A stretch of 29,199 bases of DNA from a virus: positions 1 to 29,199 of IMG/VR virus record IMGVR_UViG_3300018084_000009; one strand, written 5' to 3'. Below the pieces are notes generated by a model. That model worked only from the letters and a program-made list of their open reading frames with translations, was not told the DNA's origin and made no database searches. Within the stretch, counting starts at the first letter, position 1; the number at the start of each line of letters is the position of its first letter. A program made the translations under genes and the position numbers. Positions 8,723 to 17,052 of this stretch are shown here, in pieces.

Positions 8723-9779
8723 CTAGTTTGACTGCATCCGCCACGTTTGTTTGTTGAACCGCTTTGGCGATAAAGATGTCTGAATATAGTGCCTTAACTT
8801 GATCCAAGATCTTGTTATAGAAGGCTGGATCGGCTCTCATCATGTCTTTTACCGTCTTTGGTGGTCTCTTCTTAACATCACCCTTCTCATCTTCTAGAAG
8901 GATAAAGGTACCATCCTTATGAAGGACATCTAGATCACAAGCTAGATCGACTAATTCATCCACTTTATCGATACCCTTACCATAGATAAGAGGAAAATCT
9001 CCTTCAACAAAAGGAACTGTTACCGAATTCTTTGCCACCTTGAATCGGGCGCGATGACCAATAATGTTGTCATTTGCGTCAAGGATGCGACCATCTTTGT
9101 TAATCGGCATTAGCTGAATACGCTGGCTGGCATAGAATAGGAGTGCTTTTCCGCCGCTAGTTGTATCTGGATTACCATATCCACCGATCTTGCTACGAAT
9201 CTGGTTTAGGAAGATGATAGTGCTACCAGAGACGCCACAGGCGCGTGCAAGACGACGACAGGCATCACTCATCAAGCGCGGCAAGCCACCAACTGACGAG
9301 TCACCGATGTCATTATCAGAGATTGTTTCTGGAATGAGAGCGTCTACTGAATCGACAACTACTAATGAGCCCGGAAACTGACGTACCCATAGCTCTACGA
9401 TCTTAAGTGCCTGCGTTCCATTAGGTGCCTGAATCACTTCTAACTTATCCTTAAGTGCAGGAAAGGTTGCAAGTAGTGTTGATTGCAATCTCATCTCTTG
9501 ATCGATGTATAGAAGCTTCTTGCCAGGATTGTTTAAGACGGCTTCGTTAAGCACTGATAACGCTAATGTTGTCTTACCACTTCCTGATTCGCCAAATAAT
9601 TCTACAAGTGCTCCGCAATAAAATGGAGCGTGTAACATGATGTCAAGTCGTAGACTGCCAGTAAAGTTAGGAATCGCTGGAGGTAGATCGTCAGCACTCA
9701 TAAATTTGGTGTCTTCGAATTGTTTCTTTAGTGTCTTCTTGAAGATTTCTACTTCTTTATCAACTTCTTTCTGTGTCAT
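8715..9779 (-). CDS. RecA-like recombinase
   Basis: A 354-aa recombinase expected to form filaments on single-stranded DNA and drive strand exchange. Walker A is GESGSGKTT at 63-71. LLYIDQEMRLQS matches the RecA IDAE block, SLVVVDSVDALIP is Walker B, FLNQIRSKIGGYGNPDTTSGGKA spans the RecA signature and loop L2, and YASQRIQL follows. I chose ATG at 9779, which has AGGAG 9 nt upstream; a TTG two codons earlier is only 3 nt from that site. The N-terminus is short compared with bacterial RecA. It is followed by a small nuclease and the helicase, so recombination-dependent replication or repair is likely. Phage UvsX-type naming is not assigned because the motif set looks closer to RecA. Confidence 0.93.
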   Translation of the reverse strand: MTQKEVDKEVEIFKKTLKKQFEDTKFMSADDLPPAIPNFTGSLRLDIMLHAPFYCGALVELFGESGSGKTTLALSVLNEAVLNNPGKKLLYIDQEMRLQSTLLATFPALKDKLEVIQAPNGTQALKIVELWVRQFPGSLVVVDSVDALIPETISDNDIGDSSVGGLPRLMSDACRRLARACGVSGSTIIFLNQIRSKIGGYGNPDTTSGGKALLFYASQRIQLMPINKDGRILDANDNIIGHRARFKVAKNSVTVPFVEGDFPLIYGKGIDKVDELVDLACDLDVLHKDGTFILLEDEKGDVKKRPPKTVKDMMRADPAFYNKILDQVKALYSDIFIAKAVQQTNVADAVKLDE

Positions 9780-10242
9780 TCTCAATCTCTCCTAAGATGT
9801 CTTGCAGACTCCGCTTTGCGGGCGCTGCCTCTTTTACGCGATAACCAGTAGATTGCTCTACATATGCAGAAGATTCACCAATCATTGACTTGTAAAGTGA
9901 ATCGTAATGCTGCCTAAATGATTCAAGATTTTCCCACTTGAAGTATTTCGTAATCTTATAACGAACCAATCCAAACTCTTTGTAATCAAGTGTTACAACT
10001 CTATACTTCCTTACATACCATGCGATCTGCATTGGATCGAGTGCCATGATCTGAGATAGTTTTTTAACTATCTTGACAACCCCTCCCCACTCGTTAGCTA
10101 AAGCTGAGTCTTTACGCCATGCCCCGCTCGGAATCATTCCGTAGCGATTTATCATTATCGCCTCAACGATAAGATTATAGACGTCGTGCCGCACACCTTC
10201 CGTTGAAGGGCTAAGATATTTAGTCGTCTGTTTTTGTCCCAT
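9760..10242 (-). CDS. Hypothetical protein, first gene of the replication operon
   Basis: A 160-aa protein I do not recognise. It is rich in Lys, Arg and Tyr (KYFKWENLESFRQHY, WYVRKYRVV), with a predicted helical central part (VVKIVKKLSQIMALDP) and no membrane segment, signal peptide or cysteine cluster. It starts at an ATG preceded by GAGAG and overlaps the RecA-like gene by about 20 nt, so it is co-translated with the recombinase. A recombination mediator or DNA-binding accessory role is possible from position but not shown. Confidence 0.72.
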   Translation of the reverse strand: MGQKQTTKYLSPSTEGVRHDVYNLIVEAIMINRYGMIPSGAWRKDSALANEWGGVVKIVKKLSQIMALDPMQIAWYVRKYRVVTLDYKEFGLVRYKITKYFKWENLESFRQHYDSLYKSMIGESSAYVEQSTGYRVKEAAPAKRSLQDILGEIENDTERS

Positions 10243-10287
10243 ACTCTCTTGTAGATTGTGTCAACAAGATGTCAGCGTTCTGTCTTA

Positions 10288-13200
10288 CTAGCTAAACTTT
10301 AAGAAGTTCTGTCTGTTCGAGAAGAAGAACTTGCCAATAATTTCCTCTCCTGTTCCTGGCGTTGTTGGGTTTGTGTTTAAAACCGCTGCCGAGAAGAAGA
10401 ATCCTTTATCACCTACGATTACGAATTCAGGATGAGGCATCGGTCTAATACCAGTCACAAGCTCTGCTGCCGTGTTCACTTCGCCGTTGCTATTGAGTTC
10501 ACGGACCGATACTATTGCGCCCGATGTTCCTGGATTTAGGATCGAGATGACCTGCACGGGGCTAACTGAGTTACCACCCGGATTTAGGAACAGCCCATCG
10601 ATATTAAGGGCGCTTCCGTCACGACCAAGTGTTCTACGTGTGGCTTCTCCTGCTCTTGATACTAGTGTCGTTGACTCTCCTACGTTAACTGCTCCGTTTA
10701 GGAGTGGAACATCAACTAGACGACGAAGAGGATTGGTTCCTTCGATAGCTACGTCATAAACGTCGCTGCTTGATCCAATGCCGCTAACGAAGACGATCGT
10801 GCCGTTAGCAAACGGGCGACCGCCAGTGAAGTATCGCTTGATCTCGCGACGACCACCTGGAAGTTTAAACTCGTTAACGTGGTAAAGGGCCTCATCGCCG
10901 ATGTTTAAGAAGCCATCAACACAGATGGCACCACCTAAGGAATCGAAATCTGGATCGTTTGACCCCGGACGAATTGGAGGCGCATTGTAATCTTGTTCAG
11001 TTAATCCGCGATATCTTTCTTGAGTGCCAGCGTTTGGTGTGTTCGTAAATGTTAGAGCGTTGTTAACATCCGTAATAGTCACTTTGCGGATTACTTCGCT
11101 CTTACTAGTGCTACCGACAAGAATCTGTGGTGGCGGAGTAGGACGCGATGGCGTTCTGATGCTGGGTGTTAATGTAAGTAGATCAGTATCTATAGGATTA
11201 ATGATACCATTTAGAATAGAACGTTGTCTTTCGCCAAGTGGCGCATCTCGTCCGAATGAGGCAAAAAAGCTAGCGATCCGATAGTTGCATCGAATGCCGT
11301 TTGTGCCTAGACTAAAGTTAATATCTGTGATACCGTGATTACGGATACCAATACGACCGCTTGTGTCTGGATCGTTGTTAGAGAATGCATCGAATGAGAT
11401 AGTTGGCATACCAACCACTTCGATTTGTGCAAATGTGGAGGTTGCTGCTGGCGCGATCAAACCTTGTAGGCGGCGGATGGCGCGATCTTCCATTAGTTTA
11501 ATGGAGGTCGTAGTTCCTTGCGGCGGAAAGTTCCATGGTGCGAATTGATCATCTACCACTAGAGATTCGGCATCACAAGGTGTCAGGAGCGCACCGCTTA
11601 CCCAAATGGATGGAAAGGCCATTCCATATCTATTTGGCGCTAAGATTGGGATAGCTACTCCTATGAGAGATCCATATGGTGCGATTAATAAACTTGGATC
11701 AACAACGTCAACTAGACCAGAACTTGTTGAATCTAATGCTTCTTCCGCTAACGTAACAAGATTGCGGAAAATGAAGTCCGAAGATAATCCAGTTCCCGCT
11801 ATTACAGGAAGCTCTACCAATAACGTTCCTTCTGGATACTCTTCGAAAGCTCTGAGAGGATCGTGAGGATCGATTGTTAGTTGTCCTACTTCTGTAAGCG
11901 TAACGGGAACATAGTGTTCTCCGGTTCGTGTACGTCTACCGCTTGTGGCCGGTATGTTACCAATATTGAAGTCTTCTGTCCACTGTCCGAAGCCCGCTGG
12001 CGACTCATCGCCCTCCGCACCATAGACCGTGCCTGATGGCAACACTGTATAAGCAGAGATCTTGTCATCGGTGCCCTTGAATGGAGCTAATGGACTGAGA
12101 TCTAGATTGATCTCATAGTCGTTTACGAACAAACCGCTTGCTCCAGCTACGCTGATTGGTTGTCCTTCAATCTGATTCTCAACGTTACCCCATGCTGCGT
12201 TTGCTAGCTTGAAAGCGCCAGATGCGGCATTTGCCAAGATACCAGATGCAATGTATGCTCTGCCATAGAAGCGAGAAGCGTGATCTCGCACGCGAGCATA
12301 GAAGTTTAGCACCCAATTCTGAGCGGCATCGCGTCTATTATTGATCAACCTTAGTTGACCAGATTCATTACCACCTAGGTTTGCTAATGGTTGTGCTGGA
12401 TCTAATCTACTTTGGAAGTCTGGATGTTGTGCGGCAATGCTACCAGCATCAGCAGGAAGGCCGAAACCTGGAGAGGTCAAACCTAAATTGATTGCTGCCG
12501 TCTGATACTTCTTGTAGTATGCCCAATGCTCGATGCTCTTGAGGGCGGCTTTCAACTCTAGATCGTTTGGCTTATAAGAACGTAGGATGCCGTATGGATC
12601 TGTGAACTGGACCGAGAAGTTATTCCATGCTGGATAGAACGTGATTCCTGATGCTGGAGTATCTAATCCATCTAGAGGAGATAGAAGTGGCGAATTAATC
12701 CACCCCTCTTGGTGAGCGCCTAATAATCTGACGCGGCGAGCTTGCGTAATGAGGTCGTCACCAAAAGCTAGTCTAATCGTGTTATCTAAACCGCTAGCTG
12801 CTCCGAGATTGGATACTATACTGAATAGTTCGCTCTCATGCAACGCGAATGGGATGCGTCTATTGATGAGTTTGACGGTCTGTTCCGACATGCTCCAATA
12901 CCAATCATAGGCGCACGCTTCAAGAACCTGTGTGATGGCGTCAGTGAGAGGAGTGCCTTCAAACTGGAAACGAATAGCTGAGGCGGTTCCACCAAGGTTA
13001 GCTTCTAAAGCGGCAACACTTGGAATAGAGTTGATGTTGAATTGGATCTCACCCTGGTCGATAGCAAGCTGGATAGCTTTGATGATCTGAGGATATGTTG
13101 CACCCTGTTCAAGAATCTTGCGATACTCTCTGAACTTCTCTTCTGAGATCTGACCATTTAGATCTTGGAAACCATCAACAATACGAATAGCTCTAGCAAT

Positions 13201-13647
13201 AGAGAGCGTTCCAGAGCCAGGATTGTTTGGTCCCAAATCTTCTGTGACGATTTTAATTCGATCTAGGCAACGTCTAGTGTCCTGGATATTAACAACCAAG
13301 ATGGTGCCACCACCGGCATCGATATTGTATTCTGAATGCGAAATCTCACCACTAACTAGGAAGTTGCCGATCGTGAAACCGATAATCTGTCCTACAGTTG
13401 GTGCTTGTCCGCTTGCTCCATGAAACGCTTGTGGATCATCTCTTGTTGGAACCCACGTAGTGGAAAATCCGTGTGGTGTGGTATTGAATCCAAATGTTGC
13501 ATTGATTTGGATTAGCGCAGCTTCTAAATCTCGTCCCGGTTGTCCTGGCGGAATCAATCCACTTGGAAAAGTAATGATGGGGCCACAGTCACCTAGACCA
13601 AGCCCTGCAACATCAATATCTGCTCCATTCAGATTGAAATTTGGCAT
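10288..13647 (-). CDS. Large tail/baseplate hub-like virion protein
   Basis: A 1119-aa protein, last of the structural module. The first ~330 residues look hub-like: IGFTIGNFLVSGEISHS then TILVVNIQDTRRCLDRIKI resembles the beta-barrel/ligand block of phage tail hubs, and ITQVLEACAYDWYWS then VKLINRR resembles the following domain. The middle and C-terminal parts are beta-rich, Gly/Pro/Asn-rich and without recognisable enzyme motifs. No signal peptide or transmembrane segment is visible. Its ATG overlaps the previous stop (TGATG). The family is not identified, so 'baseplate hub or tail tip' is inference from these segments and from lying downstream of the tape measure. Confidence 0.7.
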   Translation of the reverse strand: MPNFNLNGADIDVAGLGLGDCGPIITFPSGLIPPGQPGRDLEAALIQINATFGFNTTPHGFSTTWVPTRDDPQAFHGASGQAPTVGQIIGFTIGNFLVSGEISHSEYNIDAGGGTILVVNIQDTRRCLDRIKIVTEDLGPNNPGSGTLSIARAIRIVDGFQDLNGQISEEKFREYRKILEQGATYPQIIKAIQLAIDQGEIQFNINSIPSVAALEANLGGTASAIRFQFEGTPLTDAITQVLEACAYDWYWSMSEQTVKLINRRIPFALHESELFSIVSNLGAASGLDNTIRLAFGDDLITQARRVRLLGAHQEGWINSPLLSPLDGLDTPASGITFYPAWNNFSVQFTDPYGILRSYKPNDLELKAALKSIEHWAYYKKYQTAAINLGLTSPGFGLPADAGSIAAQHPDFQSRLDPAQPLANLGGNESGQLRLINNRRDAAQNWVLNFYARVRDHASRFYGRAYIASGILANAASGAFKLANAAWGNVENQIEGQPISVAGASGLFVNDYEINLDLSPLAPFKGTDDKISAYTVLPSGTVYGAEGDESPAGFGQWTEDFNIGNIPATSGRRTRTGEHYVPVTLTEVGQLTIDPHDPLRAFEEYPEGTLLVELPVIAGTGLSSDFIFRNLVTLAEEALDSTSSGLVDVVDPSLLIAPYGSLIGVAIPILAPNRYGMAFPSIWVSGALLTPCDAESLVVDDQFAPWNFPPQGTTTSIKLMEDRAIRRLQGLIAPAATSTFAQIEVVGMPTISFDAFSNNDPDTSGRIGIRNHGITDINFSLGTNGIRCNYRIASFFASFGRDAPLGERQRSILNGIINPIDTDLLTLTPSIRTPSRPTPPPQILVGSTSKSEVIRKVTITDVNNALTFTNTPNAGTQERYRGLTEQDYNAPPIRPGSNDPDFDSLGGAICVDGFLNIGDEALYHVNEFKLPGGRREIKRYFTGGRPFANGTIVFVSGIGSSSDVYDVAIEGTNPLRRLVDVPLLNGAVNVGESTTLVSRAGEATRRTLGRDGSALNIDGLFLNPGGNSVSPVQVISILNPGTSGAIVSVRELNSNGEVNTAAELVTGIRPMPHPEFVIVGDKGFFFSAAVLNTNPTTPGTGEEIIGKFFFSNRQNFLKFS

Positions 13648-14096
13648 CAGTTAATTATAAGTGTGAAAGGCATCTGATTAGTTATATCACGTACCTCTTC
13701 TTCTGCTGCTCCATCTTCTGAACGCCATACGATCTTAAGTACTTTACCAACTAAAGATCCGACGCCAACCGCTCTATACTCATACTGTGGATGTGGAGCC
13801 ATTAGAACTCCTAGCTTTTTGGCAAAGAAGTATCCATCTGCATCTGGCACTGCATTAATCTGTAGATCTGGACGATCTCTAAAAGCGTATGCCATATGCA
13901 TAATGCGTTTATTTTGCTCTTGGCAATACATCTTGAGTCTGATCCACGCATTAGGTTCAGCAAGTTTTTGATCATCCTCAGACTGATAAATTTCTGTTCC
14001 GTCATCTAGAAGTACAACCCAAAATTGGTCGAATGGACATTCCTCCAATCTCGTTGCGAGATGGTAGGAATTCCTAGCCATGTCATTACTATTCAT
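13647..14096 (-). CDS. Hypothetical protein in tail module
   Basis: A 149-aa soluble protein I do not recognise. It contains FWVVLLDDGTEIYQSEDD, then AWIRLKMYCQE, then MAYAFRDRPDLQINAVPDADG and FFAKKLGV: a compact alpha/beta fold with a beta-rich C-terminal end (VGVGSLVGKVLKIVWRSEDG). It is acidic, has few Ser-Gly pairs and does not look like a fibre. The ATG has AAAGGA upstream, and the stop overlaps the next ATG (TGATG). It could be a tail accessory or chaperone-like protein, but nothing in the sequence proves this. Confidence 0.75.
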   Translation of the reverse strand: MNSNDMARNSYHLATRLEECPFDQFWVVLLDDGTEIYQSEDDQKLAEPNAWIRLKMYCQEQNKRIMHMAYAFRDRPDLQINAVPDADGYFFAKKLGVLMAPHPQYEYRAVGVGSLVGKVLKIVWRSEDGAAEEEVRDITNQMPFTLIIN

Positions 14097-14106
14097 ATCC
14101 TATCCT

Positions 14107-14763
14107 TTACAAGAACTCTACTACCATGAAGAAGCCAAAGTTGTTTCTCTGGCCAAGCGCCTCAGGTGAGGCGGACAGACATGTAAAAAAGTCATGCTGT
14201 GTTTGCGAAATTGTATGATCCACGAATGAAAGCTGGTTACTAATCGTGCCCACGCCAGCAAGTTGTGTCCACACGCTTTGGTTCACCGGCTCGAAACCTT
14301 GGATCTTGATACCGGTAACAACTGTAGAAACATCATTTACACCGCTTGATGCGTTGAGGGCTACTGCTCTTAGAACTGCGTTCTGTGTTCTTACTGAAGC
14401 TGCACCAGATGGTGCGAAGCGGATGAGGAGTGTACCAGAAGCGAATGGAACTGTGCTTACTGCTACTGCACCTGCGCCGTTAATGTTTACGGTGTTGATT
14501 GACGCATATTTGTTATTGATAAGCTGTCCACTTGCTCTAAGTCCCCATGGAGACTTTCCAAGATTTGTACCACTCGTGTTAGTGATGAAGGTTTTATCCT
14601 GGTATCTATCGATGATGATGGCAAAAGGAGTACCCTCGGGGCCACCAATGCCGAAAAATCCTAAGTGGTTGGCACCGCTGGTGTTGCCCGGAATAACGAG
14701 CGATTCAATAATAGTACCGCTTGCAGGTGCGCCAGAAGGCGCCATAAATGTGATAGTATTCAT
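14107..14763 (-). CDS. Ser-Gly-rich virion structural protein
   Basis: A 218-aa beta-rich protein with very few charged residues and eight Ser-Gly pairs (for example APSGAPASG, NTSGTNLG, FASGTLL). Composition and place among tail genes suggest a virion surface or tail protein, perhaps a small fibre or decoration protein. No specific domain is recognised. It has the strong ribosome binding site AAGGAG 5 nt before the ATG, and its 37-nt upstream gap carries a motif shared with another gap, so it may begin a transcript. Confidence 0.75.
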   Translation of the reverse strand: MNTITFMAPSGAPASGTIIESLVIPGNTSGANHLGFFGIGGPEGTPFAIIIDRYQDKTFITNTSGTNLGKSPWGLRASGQLINNKYASINTVNINGAGAVAVSTVPFASGTLLIRFAPSGAASVRTQNAVLRAVALNASSGVNDVSTVVTGIKIQGFEPVNQSVWTQLAGVGTISNQLSFVDHTISQTQHDFFTCLSASPEALGQRNNFGFFMVVEFL

Positions 14764-14800
14764 AACCGCTCCTTAGATGACTAGTCTATTGCCTTATACA
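14764..14800 (-). promoter_or_regulatory. Intergenic gap with shared 10-base motif
   Basis: A 37-nt gap before the 218-aa gene. It holds AAGGAG and ACTAGT (14780-14785). CCTTATACACTAAA (plus strand) at its edge, 14792-14805, overlaps the previous stop codon. ATACACTAAA recurs exactly at 22422-22431, again upstream of a gene with a strong ribosome binding site. It may be a phage promoter or processing site; no canonical -35/-10 pair is visible. Confidence 0.3.
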
Positions 14801-16978
14801 CTAAATGCTTATGATAGCCGATCTGCCGCTTAAGATAACGTCGGCTGAATCGACCTCGTTTATGTAGTTAATAACGAACGACGTATCCATTTTTGCAAAA
14901 TAGAAACGCGGAACTGCATCTACAGTTTTAAAGTAGATGTAATTGACTCCCTCGGAAGGATCCCAAACTGCCGGGCCAAATGTATCGACCCTACTTGTGG
15001 TCATTGGAATTCCTGTAGCAAAGCTGATAGCTGTAAACGCAGAAGAGACACTTATTGTGTCTGGAACAACGAACTGGTTATTTGTTGTAACTGCTAAACG
15101 AATCTGCCAAGAGGGGAAAGAGCCAACCGTATAGGTTGACTCAGAGCGCGCAGTTGGTGGAACTAATTTTGTTGTGGCAGCACCAATAACTGAAAATCTA
15201 TTGCAAATAGGTTTTACAGGAATACCACCAATACGGTCACTCCACTGTATAGCTATATCTCCATTTACATGAACAAATCCATAATTCGGCTTCTGCAAGA
15301 AGAAGAATGAAAAGATATTGTTAACATGATAGGTATTTCGATAATATTGAAGAGCTTGTGTAGTTGTAATTGGTGACTGTGGGGGTGGAAGTTCTACCCA
15401 TGCAAACAATCCAGTCGTCGGATCTGTTCCTTCTCGATATATATGAGTAACATAGGTGATTGTATCTGAAATCTTGCTACCTCCGGTTGCCATATCGTTA
15501 TCTGGTACTACTAGTTGATCGATAGTTCCCCATTGGTTATACAACTTGCGTGTAACGATGCGATTAGTAGAAGCGTTGATATCACCTAGAGTATAATTTG
15601 TGCTGTCCGGTGCGCCGAACACACCTCTTGTAGGCACATAAACCGTAGTTGAAAATGTTGTCCAGGCTACTGGTGAGAATGTTTTGTTGGTGGAAAACCA
15701 TGAAACGATAGAAGAGTCACCAACCCTAGGAACAAGAATACCACCGAAGCCATAAATTATATCTCCGTTAGCATATTTGGTGGCTTGATTATATCCTTTA
15801 CCTTGTGAGTTTGTTTCTGTACCAACAAAGTGTCCGAATATTCTTTTGCCATTAATGATGCTGCGACCAGCTAATAGATTTCCTGGAGCACCAGCCGTTA
15901 TGTCATAAATTAGGCGATTCAGGATATGAACTCCATTATGTGCTTTGCCATTTCTATCGACACCACTTGGTGCATAGTAATTGGCTGGCCAATGTTGAAC
16001 GTTATATCCACTGATGCCAACATCTGCAACATCAAGCAACATTACACCCTGTGTATTTGGTATAGTTGTACTTGGTATAGTTGTGTTGTAAATTGATTTA
16101 CGACCAGAGACTGAGATAGTTCCATTAGCTACTGTCTCGTAGTATCTATTTAGGCCCGTTCCGCAGGGATAAAGAGCCCATGGCACCATTTCCTGGAATA
16201 AACCCTCACCACTAGCCGCTACTCCAGATCCTGGTAGTAATTTGAAACTGGTACCATCAAGTAATCCATCACCAGTAATAAGTACTCCACCAGATGCTGA
16301 TGCTCCCAACGCTAGTTGTCCATACTTTTGATCATCTAGAGTTGACATGGTGGGAAGTGAACCATCCAAATTAAGAGCCATCGGGAAGATTGGTTCAAAT
16401 GGCACGTTGTTATTTGTTAGGGTCGCCAACTTCTTAGGACGAGCAAATGGTTGCCACTGTAGCTCATCCATATCAATATCTTGCCAATACTTGGCGCCCA
16501 ACTCGTCGCCCGATGGTGTTAAACCAACCGGATTCTTATGAACATAGTCACCAGGAATTACGTCTGGTCTAGAAGAAGTGGGAAGATTGTATGGCGTATG
16601 CTGTCTATCTAGATGTGCTACTTTGAAGTCTTGTGCAGTATGATCGCTATCTGCTGCATGACCAGTAAAGGCTGCACTTAGCGTACTGCGTATGTCTAGG
16701 ATAACATCTGCATAGTGCGGCGTGCCGCGTTCATAACCGCTAGCATTGATGGTTGGCTCTTGTGAAATTGTTGTATTCGATGTGCGATTGATATATAGCT
16801 TGAATATATTAGCAACAGGATGGCTAGCTAAAGCTGTGAACAATCTCTTGTCAAGCTGTGCAGCAAAAGCCGGAATAGAAAAGAGTCTACCCTCGAACGC
16901 CACCTTTTCACCAGAGGCTACTAAGAAGGGTTCACGAGCATATGGGTACGGACGTTGTAAATACTCGTATCCACTCAT
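14801..16978 (-). CDS. Tail fibre/spike-like virion protein
   Basis: A 725-aa beta-rich protein, rich in Thr, Ser, Asn, Gly and aromatic residues, with no signal peptide, membrane segment or enzyme motif I recognise. It contains a short internal duplication, TTIPSTTIPNT, and about 11 Ser-Gly pairs. The ATG overlaps the stop of a 25-aa mini-gene (ATGA), so its translation is probably coupled to it. Being directly downstream of the large LamG adhesin, it may be a second receptor-binding or fibre-attachment protein. The product name is inference from composition and position. Confidence 0.75.
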   Translation of the reverse strand: MSGYEYLQRPYPYAREPFLVASGEKVAFEGRLFSIPAFAAQLDKRLFTALASHPVANIFKLYINRTSNTTISQEPTINASGYERGTPHYADVILDIRSTLSAAFTGHAADSDHTAQDFKVAHLDRQHTPYNLPTSSRPDVIPGDYVHKNPVGLTPSGDELGAKYWQDIDMDELQWQPFARPKKLATLTNNNVPFEPIFPMALNLDGSLPTMSTLDDQKYGQLALGASASGGVLITGDGLLDGTSFKLLPGSGVAASGEGLFQEMVPWALYPCGTGLNRYYETVANGTISVSGRKSIYNTTIPSTTIPNTQGVMLLDVADVGISGYNVQHWPANYYAPSGVDRNGKAHNGVHILNRLIYDITAGAPGNLLAGRSIINGKRIFGHFVGTETNSQGKGYNQATKYANGDIIYGFGGILVPRVGDSSIVSWFSTNKTFSPVAWTTFSTTVYVPTRGVFGAPDSTNYTLGDINASTNRIVTRKLYNQWGTIDQLVVPDNDMATGGSKISDTITYVTHIYREGTDPTTGLFAWVELPPPQSPITTTQALQYYRNTYHVNNIFSFFFLQKPNYGFVHVNGDIAIQWSDRIGGIPVKPICNRFSVIGAATTKLVPPTARSESTYTVGSFPSWQIRLAVTTNNQFVVPDTISVSSAFTAISFATGIPMTTSRVDTFGPAVWDPSEGVNYIYFKTVDAVPRFYFAKMDTSFVINYINEVDSADVILSGRSAIISI

Positions 16979-17052
16979 CTTTCATTCTCATGAGGACATT
17001 TACCATAGAGTCCCCTTGCTATCTTGTTGTATTTCTTGCCTAGATTGCTCAT
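16975..17052 (-). CDS. 25-aa mini-protein bridging two fibre genes
   Basis: A short frame that exactly fills the gap between the 1523-aa and 725-aa genes. Its ATG overlaps the upstream stop as TAATG, and its TGA overlaps the downstream ATG as ATGA. The peptide begins MSNLGKKYNKIARGLYGK and ends CPHENER; it is strongly basic with one Cys and one His. There is no ribosome binding site, so it would be translated by re-initiation. It may be a real small virion or regulatory peptide, or simply a coupling leader carrying ribosomes to the next gene. Confidence 0.5.
   Translation of the reverse strand: MSNLGKKYNKIARGLYGKCPHENER

Noticed and set aside
10236-10264. TTGACA (minus strand, 10259-10264) as a sigma70 -35 box
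   Set aside because: The hexamer 17 nt downstream is TGGGAC, a poor -10, and it would overlap the start codon of the 160-aa gene.
10265-10305. Terminator between structural and replication modules
   Set aside because: Only a 5-bp AACTT/AAGTT stem without a following T-run is present.
14246-14776. Open plus-strand frame of 176 codons
   Set aside because: It is antisense to the well-supported 218-aa gene, has no good ribosome binding site and shows low-complexity translation typical of a shadow frame.
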